Below are positions 18,124-26,668 of a DNA stretch of 64,000 nt, in pieces. Where the stretch lies: the NCBI GenBank assembly GCA_943788875.1, contig CALSSA010000006.1:372001-436000 (forward strand), in the 5' to 3' direction. The stretch is from an uncultured Pseudomonadales bacterium. GTDB lineage: Bacteria; Pseudomonadota; Gammaproteobacteria; Pseudomonadales; Porticoccaceae. The notes under the pieces are model-generated. The model had not been told where the DNA came from, searched no databases, and saw nothing but the letters and a program-made list of their open reading frames with translations. Position numbers and translations under genes: made by a program. Every line of letters begins with the position of its first letter. Position 1 is the stretch's first letter.

Positions 18124-18968
18124 CAGGCTTGCTGCTCGCGCTGCTGATCTGCCTGCAAAGCTCCCCAGGCCAAAATAATACGCTGCAGATGGTCGATACC
18201 ATCTGTCAGTGCAGCGGGCCCGGGTTGCAAAATATCAACGGATTTTACTTCGTGTAGCTGCTGATGAATGACTGCAGGAATTTTATCCCAGCCTGACCTT
18301 GCCACCACTTGGTCAGTAGCAAACTTACGTCCACACCAAGAACCGATAATAATATCCGGTCCTTTGGCAACGACTCTATCCTGATCACCAATAATGCGAC
18401 TTTTTGCATCTGCATGCACAGCAAGCTCGGCAAAGCTATCGTCGCCACCGGCAATCTCTATTAATTCAGAGACCCAGCGAATGCCGCTGATTAACGGGTC
18501 GCCCCATTCTTCAAAATAGACTTTGGGTCGACGAGGCAATGTCGCGGCGGCCTGCCTAATGGCATCCAGTCTAGCCTCGTATTGGTTTAATAAATCACGG
18601 CCCTTTTGCTCAGCCCCGACCAGACAAGCTATCATTAGCAGAGTAGAAAATATCTCTGCAACCGAGCGCTGGTTACAGATATGAACGGTGACGCCTTCGC
18701 GCACCAGTTCCGCCGCAATCTCGGCCTGCATATCAGAAAAGCCAATAACCAGATCAGGTTCCAGCTCGAGAATTTTATGAATCTTGGCCGAAGTAAAGGC
18801 AGAAACTTTAGGCTTTTCTCTGCGTGCCCGGGGTGGACGAACAGTAAAACCAGAGATACCAACAATGCGCCAATCTTCACCCAGCAGGTAGAGCCATTCG
18901 GTGGTCTCTTCAGTCATGCAGACAATCCGCTCAGGTAATTTAACCTCAGCCATATAAGAAGATGTCAT
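18123..18968 (-). CDS. BtuF-like corrinoid-binding protein without signal peptide
   Basis: 281 residues of the same class III binding fold as BtuF (RIVCMTEETTEWLYLLGEDW near 14-33, then the PDLVIGFSDMQAEIAAELV lobe near 72-90, and PDIIIGSWCGRKF near 208). Unlike the BtuF at 9572, the N-terminus ([15 protein letters not shown]) has no hydrophobic signal, so the protein is probably cytosolic. No upstream start extends it because its ATG overlaps the preceding gene by 4 bp. It could be a cytosolic corrinoid carrier for CbiZ, the next gene; this role is inference. Confidence 0.75.
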   Translation of the reverse strand: MTSSYMAEVKLPERIVCMTEETTEWLYLLGEDWRIVGISGFTVRPPRARREKPKVSAFTSAKIHKILELEPDLVIGFSDMQAEIAAELVREGVTVHICNQRSVAEIFSTLLMIACLVGAEQKGRDLLNQYEARLDAIRQAAATLPRRPKVYFEEWGDPLISGIRWVSELIEIAGGDDSFAELAVHADAKSRIIGDQDRVVAKGPDIIIGSWCGRKFATDQVVARSGWDKIPAVIHQQLHEVKSVDILQPGPAALTDGIDHLQRIILAWGALQADQQREQQA

Positions 18969-19537
18969 CTGCTGACCTCCAGATTAGCCGCTTGCCATCG
19001 CAGAGCCAGTCTATGGATCGTTGCAGCAGCAAGCAGGTACATTAAAGGATCAGTCAGATAGGCAAAATAATATCGCACGACACGCAGACTGTAGTCCGCC
19101 AGACTGAGGTCGGTGAAGTTACCGGAGAAGGCATAAAAGCTGCCATTGGAAATCAAAAATGCGCCACTGATCGACAACACTGCGGCAGCGAAAATTTTAC
19201 CTGCATCCAACAATCGAGCCAGTTCACAGTTTTCGCCAGCCCACTTTGCCGCGCGCCAAACTAAGAAATAGCCAACAAAAATAAAGCCATAAGCAGAGGT
19301 AAAGCAACCCTCACCCCCAACAATTAACACCCAATAATCACAGCCATAGGCCAGCGCAGAAAAGGCAATAAAGGACAGATAGCTAGGCAGATAAAAGCCA
19401 GCTAAAAAGAAAATAGCTAAGGAAGCACCGGGCAGAATGCTCGCCCAGTCAAAGTAATTACTGCGGGTTACCAACATCAACGCTGCGAGACTGAGCGCCA
19501 GCAGTAGCTTGAATTTCCCGGTATTAATATTATCCAC
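18965..19537 (-). CDS. btuM: Probable BtuM-type cobalamin transporter (ECF S-component-like membrane protein)
   Basis: 190 residues from a GTG start at 19537, chosen because GAGGAAG lies 7 nt upstream and the GTG overlaps the cobQ stop (GTGGATAA); an ATG 45 bp further up lies inside cobQ. About six hydrophobic segments. The N-terminal pattern [20 protein letters not shown] followed by [11 protein letters not shown] and then a cysteine in ALAYGCDYW resembles solitary BtuM proteins, in which an equivalent cysteine ligates the cobalt of B12. Position between cobQ and a BtuF-like gene fits. Recognised from memory of the family, so the symbol is provisional. Confidence 0.6.
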   Translation of the reverse strand: MDNINTGKFKLLLALSLAALMLVTRSNYFDWASILPGASLAIFFLAGFYLPSYLSFIAFSALAYGCDYWVLIVGGEGCFTSAYGFIFVGYFLVWRAAKWAGENCELARLLDAGKIFAAAVLSISGAFLISNGSFYAFSGNFTDLSLADYSLRVVRYYFAYLTDPLMYLLAAATIHRLALRWQAANLEVSR

Positions 19538-21020
19538 AGACAGCTTCCTCAATATCAAAGTACTCTGGAAATAACAGCGCACAGTTTAAATGCTGCTCTA
19601 ACTCAGTCGCCAAACGATTGAGTTGCGTATCGCGAATGGCCTGTTGATCAACCACCTGTGTGGTTTCTAACCCAGCCCAAGCCAACAGTGCAGCTGAGGA
19701 ATCTGGATGATCAAAAAGCCCATGGAGATAGGTGCCCAGCACCTGATTATCCGCCGAGATAGCACCGTCGCTGCGTCCATCGTCAAGTAGCGCCACTGGC
19801 TTTTCTAGAGCCTGACCGGTAGAGACGCCACAGTGAATCTCATAACCTTCAATATTGCCGCCAGTGAAACTCAGAGTACCTTGCACCTGACGCAACTGCT
19901 TGTGCGGCTCAAGGTCAGTGGTCATCTCCAATAGGCTGAGACCAACGGAGACTCCGGCAATATCCTCGACAGCTTGCAGGTCAGAAATTTGGCAACCTAG
20001 CATCTGGTAGCCACCACAGATACCAATGACCTTGCCGCCATAACGCAGATGACGACTAATAGCCTTATCCCAACCATTGTCCCGCAACCACTGCAGGTCG
20101 CGGCGGACATTTTTACTGCCGGGCAGAATAATCAAGTCAGCGTCAGGCTTGTCTCCATCGGGCCCAACATAGTGCAGATCGACCTGAGGATTCAGGCGCA
20201 GTGCATCAAAATCTGTGTGATTGCTGATGCGCGGAAACACCGGCACCACCACTTTAAGCTGGGGTAACTCAGCATCCAGTATCTGCTCGGCGGCAATAGC
20301 ATCTTCAGCATCCAGATGCAGGCCGGGAAGATAGGGGATGACACCGATTACTGGCTTGCCAGTGCGCTTCTCTAACCAGTCTAAACCCGGTTGCAACAGA
20401 GAAATATCACCGCGAAATTTATTAATAACAAAGCCGCTAACCCTCTGCTGCTCTGTCTCTGAGAGTAAATCCAAAGTGCCAACCAAATGAGCGAAAACCC
20501 CACCCTTATCAATGTCGGCAATAATAATCACAGGGCAATCAGCCTTTTCGGCAAAGCCCATATTGGCAATATCATTGGCGCGCAGATTAATCTCGGCAGG
20601 ACTGCCGGCGCCTTCAACCACAACCACCTGATACTGCTCGGTGAGCCGCTCCGTGGGACTCCATCACCGCATCCATCGCGACCTTTTTATAATCGTGGTA
20701 TTTGACCGCATCCATATGGCGTAATCGCTTGACCATGCACAATCACCTGAGCCCCAGTGTCACTGGAGGGCTTAAGCAGGATCGGATTCATATCGGTGTG
20801 GGGATTTAAGAAACAGGCCTGAGCTTGCAGTGCCTGGGCGCGGCCAATCTCGCCGCCATTCTCAGTAACTGCGCTGTTTAAGGCCATATTCTGCGGCTTA
20901 AACGGCGCAACCCTGATACCTCGATTGGCCAACACTCGGCACAGACCGGCCACCAGAACGCTCTTTACCAGCATCTGATGTGGTGCCCTGTACCATTAAC
21001 GTGCGGGCCGAGGGTTTCAT
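19530..21020 (-). pseudogene. cobQ: Adenosylcobyric acid synthase CobQ, frame broken by three +1 insertions
   Basis: CobQ amidates cobyrinic acid a,c-diamide at four positions. The product starts at the ATG at 21020 ([19 protein letters not shown], the N-terminal synthetase domain) and ends at 19530, with the glutaminase-domain nucleophile in [14 protein letters not shown] and the HGLFDHPDS motif intact. Continuous homology needs one extra base removed at about 20962 (AAA[G]AGC), 20718 (before CATATGGATG) and 20651 (CAC[G]GAG). Between these points the translation is normal, for example [17 protein letters not shown]. It begins 2 bp after cobO stops and overlaps the next gene by 8 bp. Sequence error or recent loss. 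Confidence 0.85.
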
Positions 21021-21022
21021 CT

Positions 21023-21637
21023 CTAGTAATCGACGCCTTTGCGCGCCTTAACGCCAGCACGGTAGGCATGTTTGATATCTTTGATCTCAGAGACGGTATC
21101 AGCCAGTTCGCGAATCGCTGAACCGCCACCGCGACCAGTGACGACCACACTCTGATTTTTTGGACGGTTAGCTAAGGCATTGAGCACCTTTTCTTCATCC
21201 AAATACTTATAGCTGAGCATATAGGTAATCTCATCCAGCACCACCAGATGAATACTCTCATCTTTAAGCATGGGTTCAACCACAGCCCAGGTTCTCTCTG
21301 CTGCCGCTATGTCACCATCGCGGTCCTGTGTATTCCAGGTAAAGCCTGTCCCCATCTGGTAAAACTCTACCTCTGGACATTTTTCCTTAACATACATCTC
21401 TTCGCCAGAGAGTTCTGCGCCTTTAATAAACTGCACAACACCCACTTTGTAGCCATAGCCCAGCGCACGCAGCACCATACCAAAGGCAGAACTGCTTTTG
21501 CCTTTGCCATCACCGGTAAGCAGGATCATCACACCACGCTCTTCATCGGCCGCTGCAATATTGGCATCGACCTTTTCTTTCTGCTTTTGCATCTTGCGCT
21601 TGTGGCGCGCTGCATTGTCCTCAGTTTCTTCACTCAT
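21023..21637 (-). CDS. cobO: Cob(I)yrinic acid a,c-diamide adenosyltransferase CobO
   Basis: 204 residues. The P-loop is GDGKGKSSSAFGM near 43-55; GVVQFIKGAELSGEE near 70-84 and VVLDEITYML near 127 are conserved in the CobA/CobO family. The charged N-terminal helix (residues 1-32) is typical. It adenosylates corrinoids in the cytosol. It follows the btuB-like gene after a hairpin whose stem ends only 15 bp before the cobO start, and is 2 bp from cobQ. Confidence 0.93.
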   Translation of the reverse strand: MSEETEDNAARHKRKMQKQKEKVDANIAAADEERGVMILLTGDGKGKSSSAFGMVLRALGYGYKVGVVQFIKGAELSGEEMYVKEKCPEVEFYQMGTGFTWNTQDRDGDIAAAERTWAVVEPMLKDESIHLVVLDEITYMLSYKYLDEEKVLNALANRPKNQSVVVTGRGGGSAIRELADTVSEIKDIKHAYRAGVKARKGVDY

Positions 21638-21652
21638 AGAACTAGCCCTTAA

Positions 21653-21676
21653 AAGAGGCCCCTTTAAGGGCCTCGG
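21653..21676 (-). terminator. Hairpin between btuB and cobO (terminator or attenuator)
   Basis: GAGGCCC and GGGCCTC form a perfect 7-bp stem (8 with a G-C slip) around a short A/T loop, followed on the minus strand by TTTT. It lies between the btuB-like stop (21760) and the cobO start (21637). A partial terminator here would give more receptor than downstream enzymes; the cobO ribosome site (AAGGG) lies immediately after the stem. Confidence 0.65.
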
Positions 21677-21759
21677 TCTGCTGTTTTAAAAAAGTGATCA
21701 ATCATCACTAGCCTTTAACCTTAAATATAAAACTTTTATCAATCCTACTTGAGAGCAGT

Positions 21760-23679
21760 TTAGAAATTATAACTTACTGTCATTTCGTAAGTTCGCCCTT
21801 TGGCAGGGTAAGCATAGTTATATACTATGCTGGCAAAGCCATCATACTTTTTGCCGGTTAAATTATTCGCCCGAAAGTTAAAGGACAACTGCTCAAAATC
21901 CCCGTTTATATTGGCATTAAAAACGGTGTAGCCTCCTAACTTACCACCGCTATTAGCGTCGTCATTGGCACCAAATCGACTGCCAGTATGCTGCGCATCG
22001 ACATAGACCGACCAGGTATCAGTAGCTTCAAAGGTGGCCACGAAATTGGCTGTCTGCTTGGCAACAAAGGGAACAGTATTTCCCTTAAAGTCTCCAGCAC
22101 TTACTTCAGCGTCAACATAGCTATAATTCAACTGCACGTTCACTCGCTCAGCAATCGCCCAACTACTGTCTAGCACAACGCCACTGCGATCAGATTGTTC
22201 AAGATTACTATTGGCCCCGTAGCCTGCGGTTGAGTCGTAGAAAATCTCATTGTCGATGGTCATATCATAAAGCAAAGCTGACAGCGCAATATTGTTGATG
22301 CGAGTCTCTATACCAACTTCCATAGAGCTACTCTCCTGTGGATCAAGAATCTCTCCTGCAGGTTTATCGCTAAAACCATTCTCATCGACATTAGCCCACC
22401 GAAAACCCTCGTCAAGGCGCAGGAAGAAACGACTGGCCGCACTAATTTGGTAGGTAAAACCTAACTGAAAAACACTGATGTCGTCTTCGTTAACTGTAGC
22501 TGTAAGATTATCCGTTTCTTTAAGCTCACTGTAGCGGCCACCAATCGTCATATTCATTTTTTCCGCTACTGGAACGATGGCTTGAGCATAAAAATCTGTG
22601 AGCTTTTGCTCGCTATCAGCACCGGTATATTCAGATTGATAATCACTTTCCTGCAGATCAATGCCGCTAGTCACTAGAATATCACCGCCTGCAATTCCAA
22701 TGTTACCAACAAGTCTAGGGCTGAGTGTTTCAACAGTAGTTGAGCCTGACCAAACCCCAGAAAAACCTGCATAGCCGTTAGAATCTGTTGCCCGATCGGT
22801 ATATTCAGCCTTGAGAGTCCAGTCATCGGACAGGGCAAAGTCTCCGCCAATTCGGTAAGCATCAGTAGTTAGGTTAGTAAAATCACCATCGGCATCAGAC
22901 TGTCTGCGATTGGCATTAATGCTGGCGCGATTGAGGCTGTTAGCTAAGTTCAGGTCATCTTCAACACGCAAAACCTCTGCAAACACTGTGTAGCTATCTT
23001 TCTCATATCCTAAATAAGCGAGCATATTTGAGTAATTAGCTTCATTATTGACACGGTAGTTATCGCCTAGTTTTTTCTCACCGGAGATTCTATAGAAGAC
23101 ACCATTACCCAAGTCCTGACTAATAGAGCCACGGTAAAGTTCGAAATCGTCAGTTCCTCTACCAACTTCAAGGTTGCCTCTCATGCCTTCTGACCGCTTG
23201 GTAATAACGTTAATGACACCGCCTGTGGCTTGATCTCCATAAAGCGTACCCGCGCTTCCCTGAGTAATTTCGACACGCTCAACATCCTTTAACGCAATCG
23301 TCGAAAAATCTGGAGCAGCCAAGGATGGATTATTCAGCTTTCGGCCGTCGACCAGCACTAAAACATTATTGACGTTATTTTCGCCGAAACCACGCATGGA
23401 TACAGATGTGCCGCGGCTACCTGCACCGGCATTATCATTAATTTGGATGCCAGCCTGGGCATTCAGTACCTGCAGTAAAGTTGATGCACCGCTCAGCTTT
23501 ATTTGTGCCGCATCTAAAACCTGGATACTGGCGGGTATCACTACTGTTGGCTGCTCAGAGCGAGTACCACTAACAAATATTTCAAGGATGTCACGTTCAT
23601 TAGCAACAGAAGGAAAAGAAAAAGCTGTAGATGCTGCCAGCATTGCAATGGCAGTCTTGTTTAGGTTGTTCATTGTCAT
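21760..23679 (-). CDS. btuB: BtuB-like TonB-dependent cobalamin receptor
   Basis: 639 residues from the ATG at 23679, which has GAGA 6-7 nt upstream; a GTG at 23691 and an ATG at 23673 are alternatives. Signal peptide to about residue 26, plug domain with VLVLVDGRKLNNP and GDQATGGVINVIT, then an outer-membrane beta-barrel ending in the terminal aromatic YNF. The TonB box is likely the EIFVSGTRSEQ region. Assignment to cobalamin is based on the riboswitch immediately upstream and the downstream cob genes. First gene of the block. Confidence 0.9.
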   Translation of the reverse strand: MTMNNLNKTAIAMLAASTAFSFPSVANERDILEIFVSGTRSEQPTVVIPASIQVLDAAQIKLSGASTLLQVLNAQAGIQINDNAGAGSRGTSVSMRGFGENNVNNVLVLVDGRKLNNPSLAAPDFSTIALKDVERVEITQGSAGTLYGDQATGGVINVITKRSEGMRGNLEVGRGTDDFELYRGSISQDLGNGVFYRISGEKKLGDNYRVNNEANYSNMLAYLGYEKDSYTVFAEVLRVEDDLNLANSLNRASINANRRQSDADGDFTNLTTDAYRIGGDFALSDDWTLKAEYTDRATDSNGYAGFSGVWSGSTTVETLSPRLVGNIGIAGGDILVTSGIDLQESDYQSEYTGADSEQKLTDFYAQAIVPVAEKMNMTIGGRYSELKETDNLTATVNEDDISVFQLGFTYQISAASRFFLRLDEGFRWANVDENGFSDKPAGEILDPQESSSMEVGIETRINNIALSALLYDMTIDNEIFYDSTAGYGANSNLEQSDRSGVVLDSSWAIAERVNVQLNYSYVDAEVSAGDFKGNTVPFVAKQTANFVATFEATDTWSVYVDAQHTGSRFGANDDANSGGKLGGYTVFNANINGDFEQLSFNFRANNLTGKKYDGFASIVYNYAYPAKGRTYEMTVSYNF

Positions 23680-23784
23680 AATCAGTCTCACACCCGAGTG
23701 ATTGGTTTATAAAATATACAGGGGCGTACAGGCAGAGCGACAGAGACTGTCAATCAGCACAAGACCGCACCCCGCGGTTTGTCT

Positions 23785-24016
23785 GCGTAGCGATAGGCCG
23801 GTCTCCGGACTCATAAGTGAGCGACTTGCGAACAAGCCACTTTGTTTGACTACCTTCCCATGCGTTTTAGCACAGTGGTCATACAGCCAAACAACCTTAT
23901 TTACCGTTGCGGGGGCAGTATCGGAATTGCTTTGGGACCAATCTATGGTCAAGCGCACCGATTTCCCGTTTCACTCTTATCCAGCCAAAAACTGATTAGC
24001 TGCACTTGAGAACCTA
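23785..24016 (-). promoter_or_regulatory. Cobalamin riboswitch upstream of the btuB-cob block
   Basis: On the minus strand the order of conserved elements is GGTTCTC (24014-24008), GGGAAATCGGTGC, then the B12-box core ACTGCCCCCGCAACGGTAA (about 23925-23907) and finally GAGTCCGGAGACCGGCC (about 23812-23796). These are the hallmarks of the AdoCbl-binding RNA. A GC hairpin (ACCGC-ggggt-GCGGT, near 23773-23787) directly after the last element could be part of the expression platform. It predicts repression of the receptor and cob genes when B12 is plentiful. Confidence 0.95.
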
Positions 24017-24036
24017 TTGCCGAAGCAACAGCAGGC

Positions 24037-24065
24037 AATCTACTCTTGCCCGGATTTGATGTCAA
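24037..24065 (-). promoter_or_regulatory. Sigma-70 promoter for the riboswitch-btuB transcript
   Basis: Minus strand: perfect -35 TTGACA at 24065-24060, 17-bp spacer, -10 TAGATT at 24042-24037. Transcription would start about 20 bp before the riboswitch aptamer. Good position and spacing, though not tested. Confidence 0.7.
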
Positions 24066-24122
24066 TCTGGATCACAAAAAGATTTACTGTTAGTGGGGTA
24101 ACACTGAATATCAGCAACCAGA

Positions 24123-24326
24123 TCAGGCCTGAGCAATAGCTAGGTAATCAGCCATTATCTGGTCGACCAGCTGATGGGTAATGAAGGTCACTGCATGATC
24201 ACGGTGCCTCAAAGGTATTTGCGTGGCGGCAGTACTGCCAGTAATACAAAATTCATAGGAGGCATTTTTTGGGTTTAACTCCCGTTCGACGGCAAAACTA
24301 ATAATCTGGAGCACCGACCTACCCAC
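24123..24326 (-). pseudogene. Possible relic of a class IV aminotransferase 3' end
   Basis: A 67-codon open frame. The stretch FCITGSTAATQIPLRHRD and the ending THQLVDQIMADYLAIAQ resemble the last 60 residues of branched-chain/D-amino-acid aminotransferases (the conserved FxTG/SxT turn and the final helix). No upstream body of such a gene exists. Likely a degraded fragment; identification is weak and a random open frame cannot be excluded. Confidence 0.35.
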
Positions 24327-24343
24327 AGCCAGCCTCTAAGCCG

Positions 24344-24517
24344 ATGATTCACATTGGTAAGGGTCAGGCTGAAACCAGCATTGAGCTGAGCCCTGGAAGC
24401 CACGGCTCACGACTTCTGCTTGGCGTCTATGCCCATGTGCCACACAGACGCCCTGTTGTATCTGAAAAATTACTATTGTTGTGGAATAGCCTTACACAAA
24501 GTACAGCAGCAGGTTAA
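24344..24517 (+). pseudogene. Relic of a DUF4399 domain protein
   Basis: A 58-codon frame whose first 45 residues (MIHIGKGQAETSIELSPG, then a SRLLLGVYAHVPHRRPVVSEK segment) match the C-terminal half of DUF4399 domains, which normally read as a beta-strand pair with GQTE and HxPHxPPVxSE motifs. The N-terminal half is missing, as are a start signal and an export signal. Together with the fragment on the other strand it marks decayed DNA between the B12 block and the next locus. Confidence 0.5.
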
Positions 24518-25492
24518 TCAAACACCCAATGTTACCAGTACCCTGCGCACACTATCGCCGCCATAGGGTCTGCGGCCATGCATGGAGAGGTGGTTATCGA
24601 CTATGGCAACATCACCATCTTGCCACATAAGATCATAGGCATTGGCAGAGCCTATGGCACAGATGCTATCCAAAAAGTGCTTGGGAATTGCTGAATCATC
24701 GCCAAAGCAGAGCCCTATCGAAGGATCTTCCTTGACACCTTGCCAGCCTTTATAGGCAGCAATAATCTGATTAAAGAAAACCTGTCTGCCGCTGTCGATA
24801 GTCTTGATAGCGGGAAGAGCCTTGGTTTGTGCCGATAGGGATCCATCTGAATGCCACTGCCATTTATATCCCAGACTAAGCAGCTTCTGCTCCGCTTGAT
24901 CTCTAGTCTCAACACTCAACGTACTCTGCCAGCCACGCCCCTGAGCCGAGTCCGGATTATCAGCTGCTGGAATTATATTAGTATATTTGATACCAAACTC
25001 GACCAGCTTTTCAGTTAGCTGGGGTTCAGCTGCTGCGATCTTTTGGTAGACAATATCTGAGCGGCAGAGAATGGTTGCACCACCAGTATCTGCACTTTTT
25101 TCACAAAATAAGGAGATAATGTTAGGGAAGATAGGCGTCTGGGCCATTTCGTTGTGGAGATATATCTCGACCTCTTTTGGCGCTTCATTGGCACTAAAGA
25201 CCAGGTCTGTGTAATTGATCCGGACCGCATTTGACAATGATTCTTTGTAAGTGAAGTTGTTATAACCGAATGCCGAAAAGAAATTGTCATAGCTGACTGC
25301 ATCGCTCACAGGGAAACCTCTAAACAAAATGGCCCCAGTGCAGGCAAGTTCTTTTTTCAGAATTACCTGATTTTTGCTAATCCAGGATTGAGCTTGCTCC
25401 AACGTCTCTATCGAGCCGTCGTTAACGATAACAGAGGGGAAGTTATCCTGACTAAATTCAAGATCTGCAAGCATATTACTGCTATAAGTCAC
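24518..25492 (-). CDS. TauD/TfdA-like Fe(II)/2-oxoglutarate-dependent oxygenase
   Basis: 324 residues, no signal peptide. The metal triad is visible as H113-x-E115 (in YLHNEMAQTP) and H305 (in NHLSMHGRRPY), with an arginine about 11 residues later to bind 2-oxoglutarate. The HxE variant and the HNEMAQTPIFPN / GGATILCRSD segments place it with clavaminate-synthase/SyrP-like members of the TauD superfamily rather than taurine dioxygenase itself. The family hydroxylates unactivated carbons and in some members expels sulfite or sulfate. It is 11 bp downstream of the aldo/keto reductase gene, so the two act together. Confidence 0.8.
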   Translation of the reverse strand: MTYSSNMLADLEFSQDNFPSVIVNDGSIETLEQAQSWISKNQVILKKELACTGAILFRGFPVSDAVSYDNFFSAFGYNNFTYKESLSNAVRINYTDLVFSANEAPKEVEIYLHNEMAQTPIFPNIISLFCEKSADTGGATILCRSDIVYQKIAAAEPQLTEKLVEFGIKYTNIIPAADNPDSAQGRGWQSTLSVETRDQAEQKLLSLGYKWQWHSDGSLSAQTKALPAIKTIDSGRQVFFNQIIAAYKGWQGVKEDPSIGLCFGDDSAIPKHFLDSICAIGSANAYDLMWQDGDVAIVDNHLSMHGRRPYGGDSVRRVLVTLGV

Positions 25493-25503
25493 TGAGCAAT
25501 CTC

Positions 25504-26463
25504 CTAGTCGTAGATTGGATAAAAAGTATTAAAGGCAGCTTCACAAAATTTGCCCGGATCATTGAATCGACGGTTTGTATTAAGTGCAGATACAGCCGCC
25601 ATTTCACTATCTGTAAGGGCAAAATCAAACACGTCTAGATTTTCCTGCAAACGCTCTGGCTTGGTGGTCTTGGTGATCACCGAACACCCTCTCTGAATGC
25701 CCCAGCGCAACACTATCTGAGCTGGCGTCTTGTTATATTTGTCAGCACTCTCGGTAATAATACTCTGTGTTAATACCGATTCGTCAGCACCAGCCATCTC
25801 TAATTCAACATAGGAAAGCGCACCAAAGGGCGAAAAGGCGGTGACTGCCATACCATAGTTTTTCGCCAACCGAATAAGAGACTCCTGACTGAGGTAAGGA
25901 TGCGACTCTATCTGCAGCTCTGCTGGTTTTATAATGGCATAAGACATCAAATCATGGAGCAATCCTGAGTTGTAGTTACACACACCTATGCGCTTTACTA
26001 ACCCTTGGCGCACCAACTCTTCCATCGCTCCCCAAGTATCTGACAGGGGCACCTGGGCCAATTTCATAGCCGGGTTAACAGCGTCCGGGTCATATAACCA
26101 TTCTGGCGGGTAACGCTCCTCAAAGGGCACAAACGCCTGAGCGATCGGGAAATGGATAAGAAAAGAATCCAGATAATCTAAATTAAGGTCGCTGAGTATC
26201 TTTTCCAGCGCTGGTTTTACATGCTCTGGACTATGGTAGGTGTTCCACAGTTTGGAGGTTACCGTTAATTCCTCGCGAGCACAGAGGCCATCCGCCAGCG
26301 CTCTAGTGATTCCCTGCCCTACCTCTATTTCATTGCCATAGTCGCAGGCGCTGTCCAGATGCCGATAACCTGCCTCGATTGCGCGATAAACAGTGTCGGC
26401 GCACTGATCCTTAGGTATTTTCCAAAGGCCAAGGCCGATGCTTACGTCATCTTTTTTTAACAT
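25504..26463 (-). CDS. Aldo/keto reductase (aldose/xylose-reductase-like)
   Basis: 319 residues, (beta/alpha)8 barrel. The catalytic tetrad is D37, Y42, K71 and H104. The C-terminal RRFNDPGKFCEAAFNTFYPIYD-like tail (residues 297-319) is typical of bacterial D-xylose-reductase-like AKRs and helps form the sugar pocket. It reduces aldehydes/aldoses with NAD(P)H in the cytosol. First gene of a two-gene minus-strand unit with the 2-oxoglutarate oxygenase, divergent from the SulP operon. It could reduce an aldehyde sugar made by that oxygenase; this is inference. Confidence 0.85.
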   Translation of the reverse strand: MLKKDDVSIGLGLWKIPKDQCADTVYRAIEAGYRHLDSACDYGNEIEVGQGITRALADGLCAREELTVTSKLWNTYHSPEHVKPALEKILSDLNLDYLDSFLIHFPIAQAFVPFEERYPPEWLYDPDAVNPAMKLAQVPLSDTWGAMEELVRQGLVKRIGVCNYNSGLLHDLMSYAIIKPAELQIESHPYLSQESLIRLAKNYGMAVTAFSPFGALSYVELEMAGADESVLTQSIITESADKYNKTPAQIVLRWGIQRGCSVITKTTKPERLQENLDVFDFALTDSEMAAVSALNTNRRFNDPGKFCEAAFNTFYPIYD

Positions 26464-26494
26464 TTTTGATTCTCATTTGTTGCGTAATCATTTT

Positions 26495-26513
26495 AAATAT
26501 ATATTATATAAGA
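26495..26513. promoter_or_regulatory. Candidate operator shared with 34003-34021 (copy 1)
   Basis: Minus-strand TCTTATATAATATATATTT matches the palindrome at 34003 in 15 of the first 16 positions. It lies in the 205-bp spacer between the aldo/keto reductase and SulP genes, close to the reductase start. The GntR protein encoded at 36782 is the obvious candidate binder. AT-richness makes chance similarity possible. Confidence 0.4.
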
Positions 26514-26668
26514 CATAAGAATAGTCAATAAATTATTTTATCTTTTGGCTAATTGCACCGGCATCTCAAAGACTAATAAATGACAAATAATCTTACAGCT
26601 AGCACAACAACACCTATATCAGTCGTTTATCAGGGTGCTGAAGCAAATTATAAGAGGTGACAAGAGTC

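Noticed and set aside
23707..23958. 83-codon frame upstream of the btuB-like gene
   Set aside because: It lies within the cobalamin riboswitch, whose conserved RNA elements explain the sequence.
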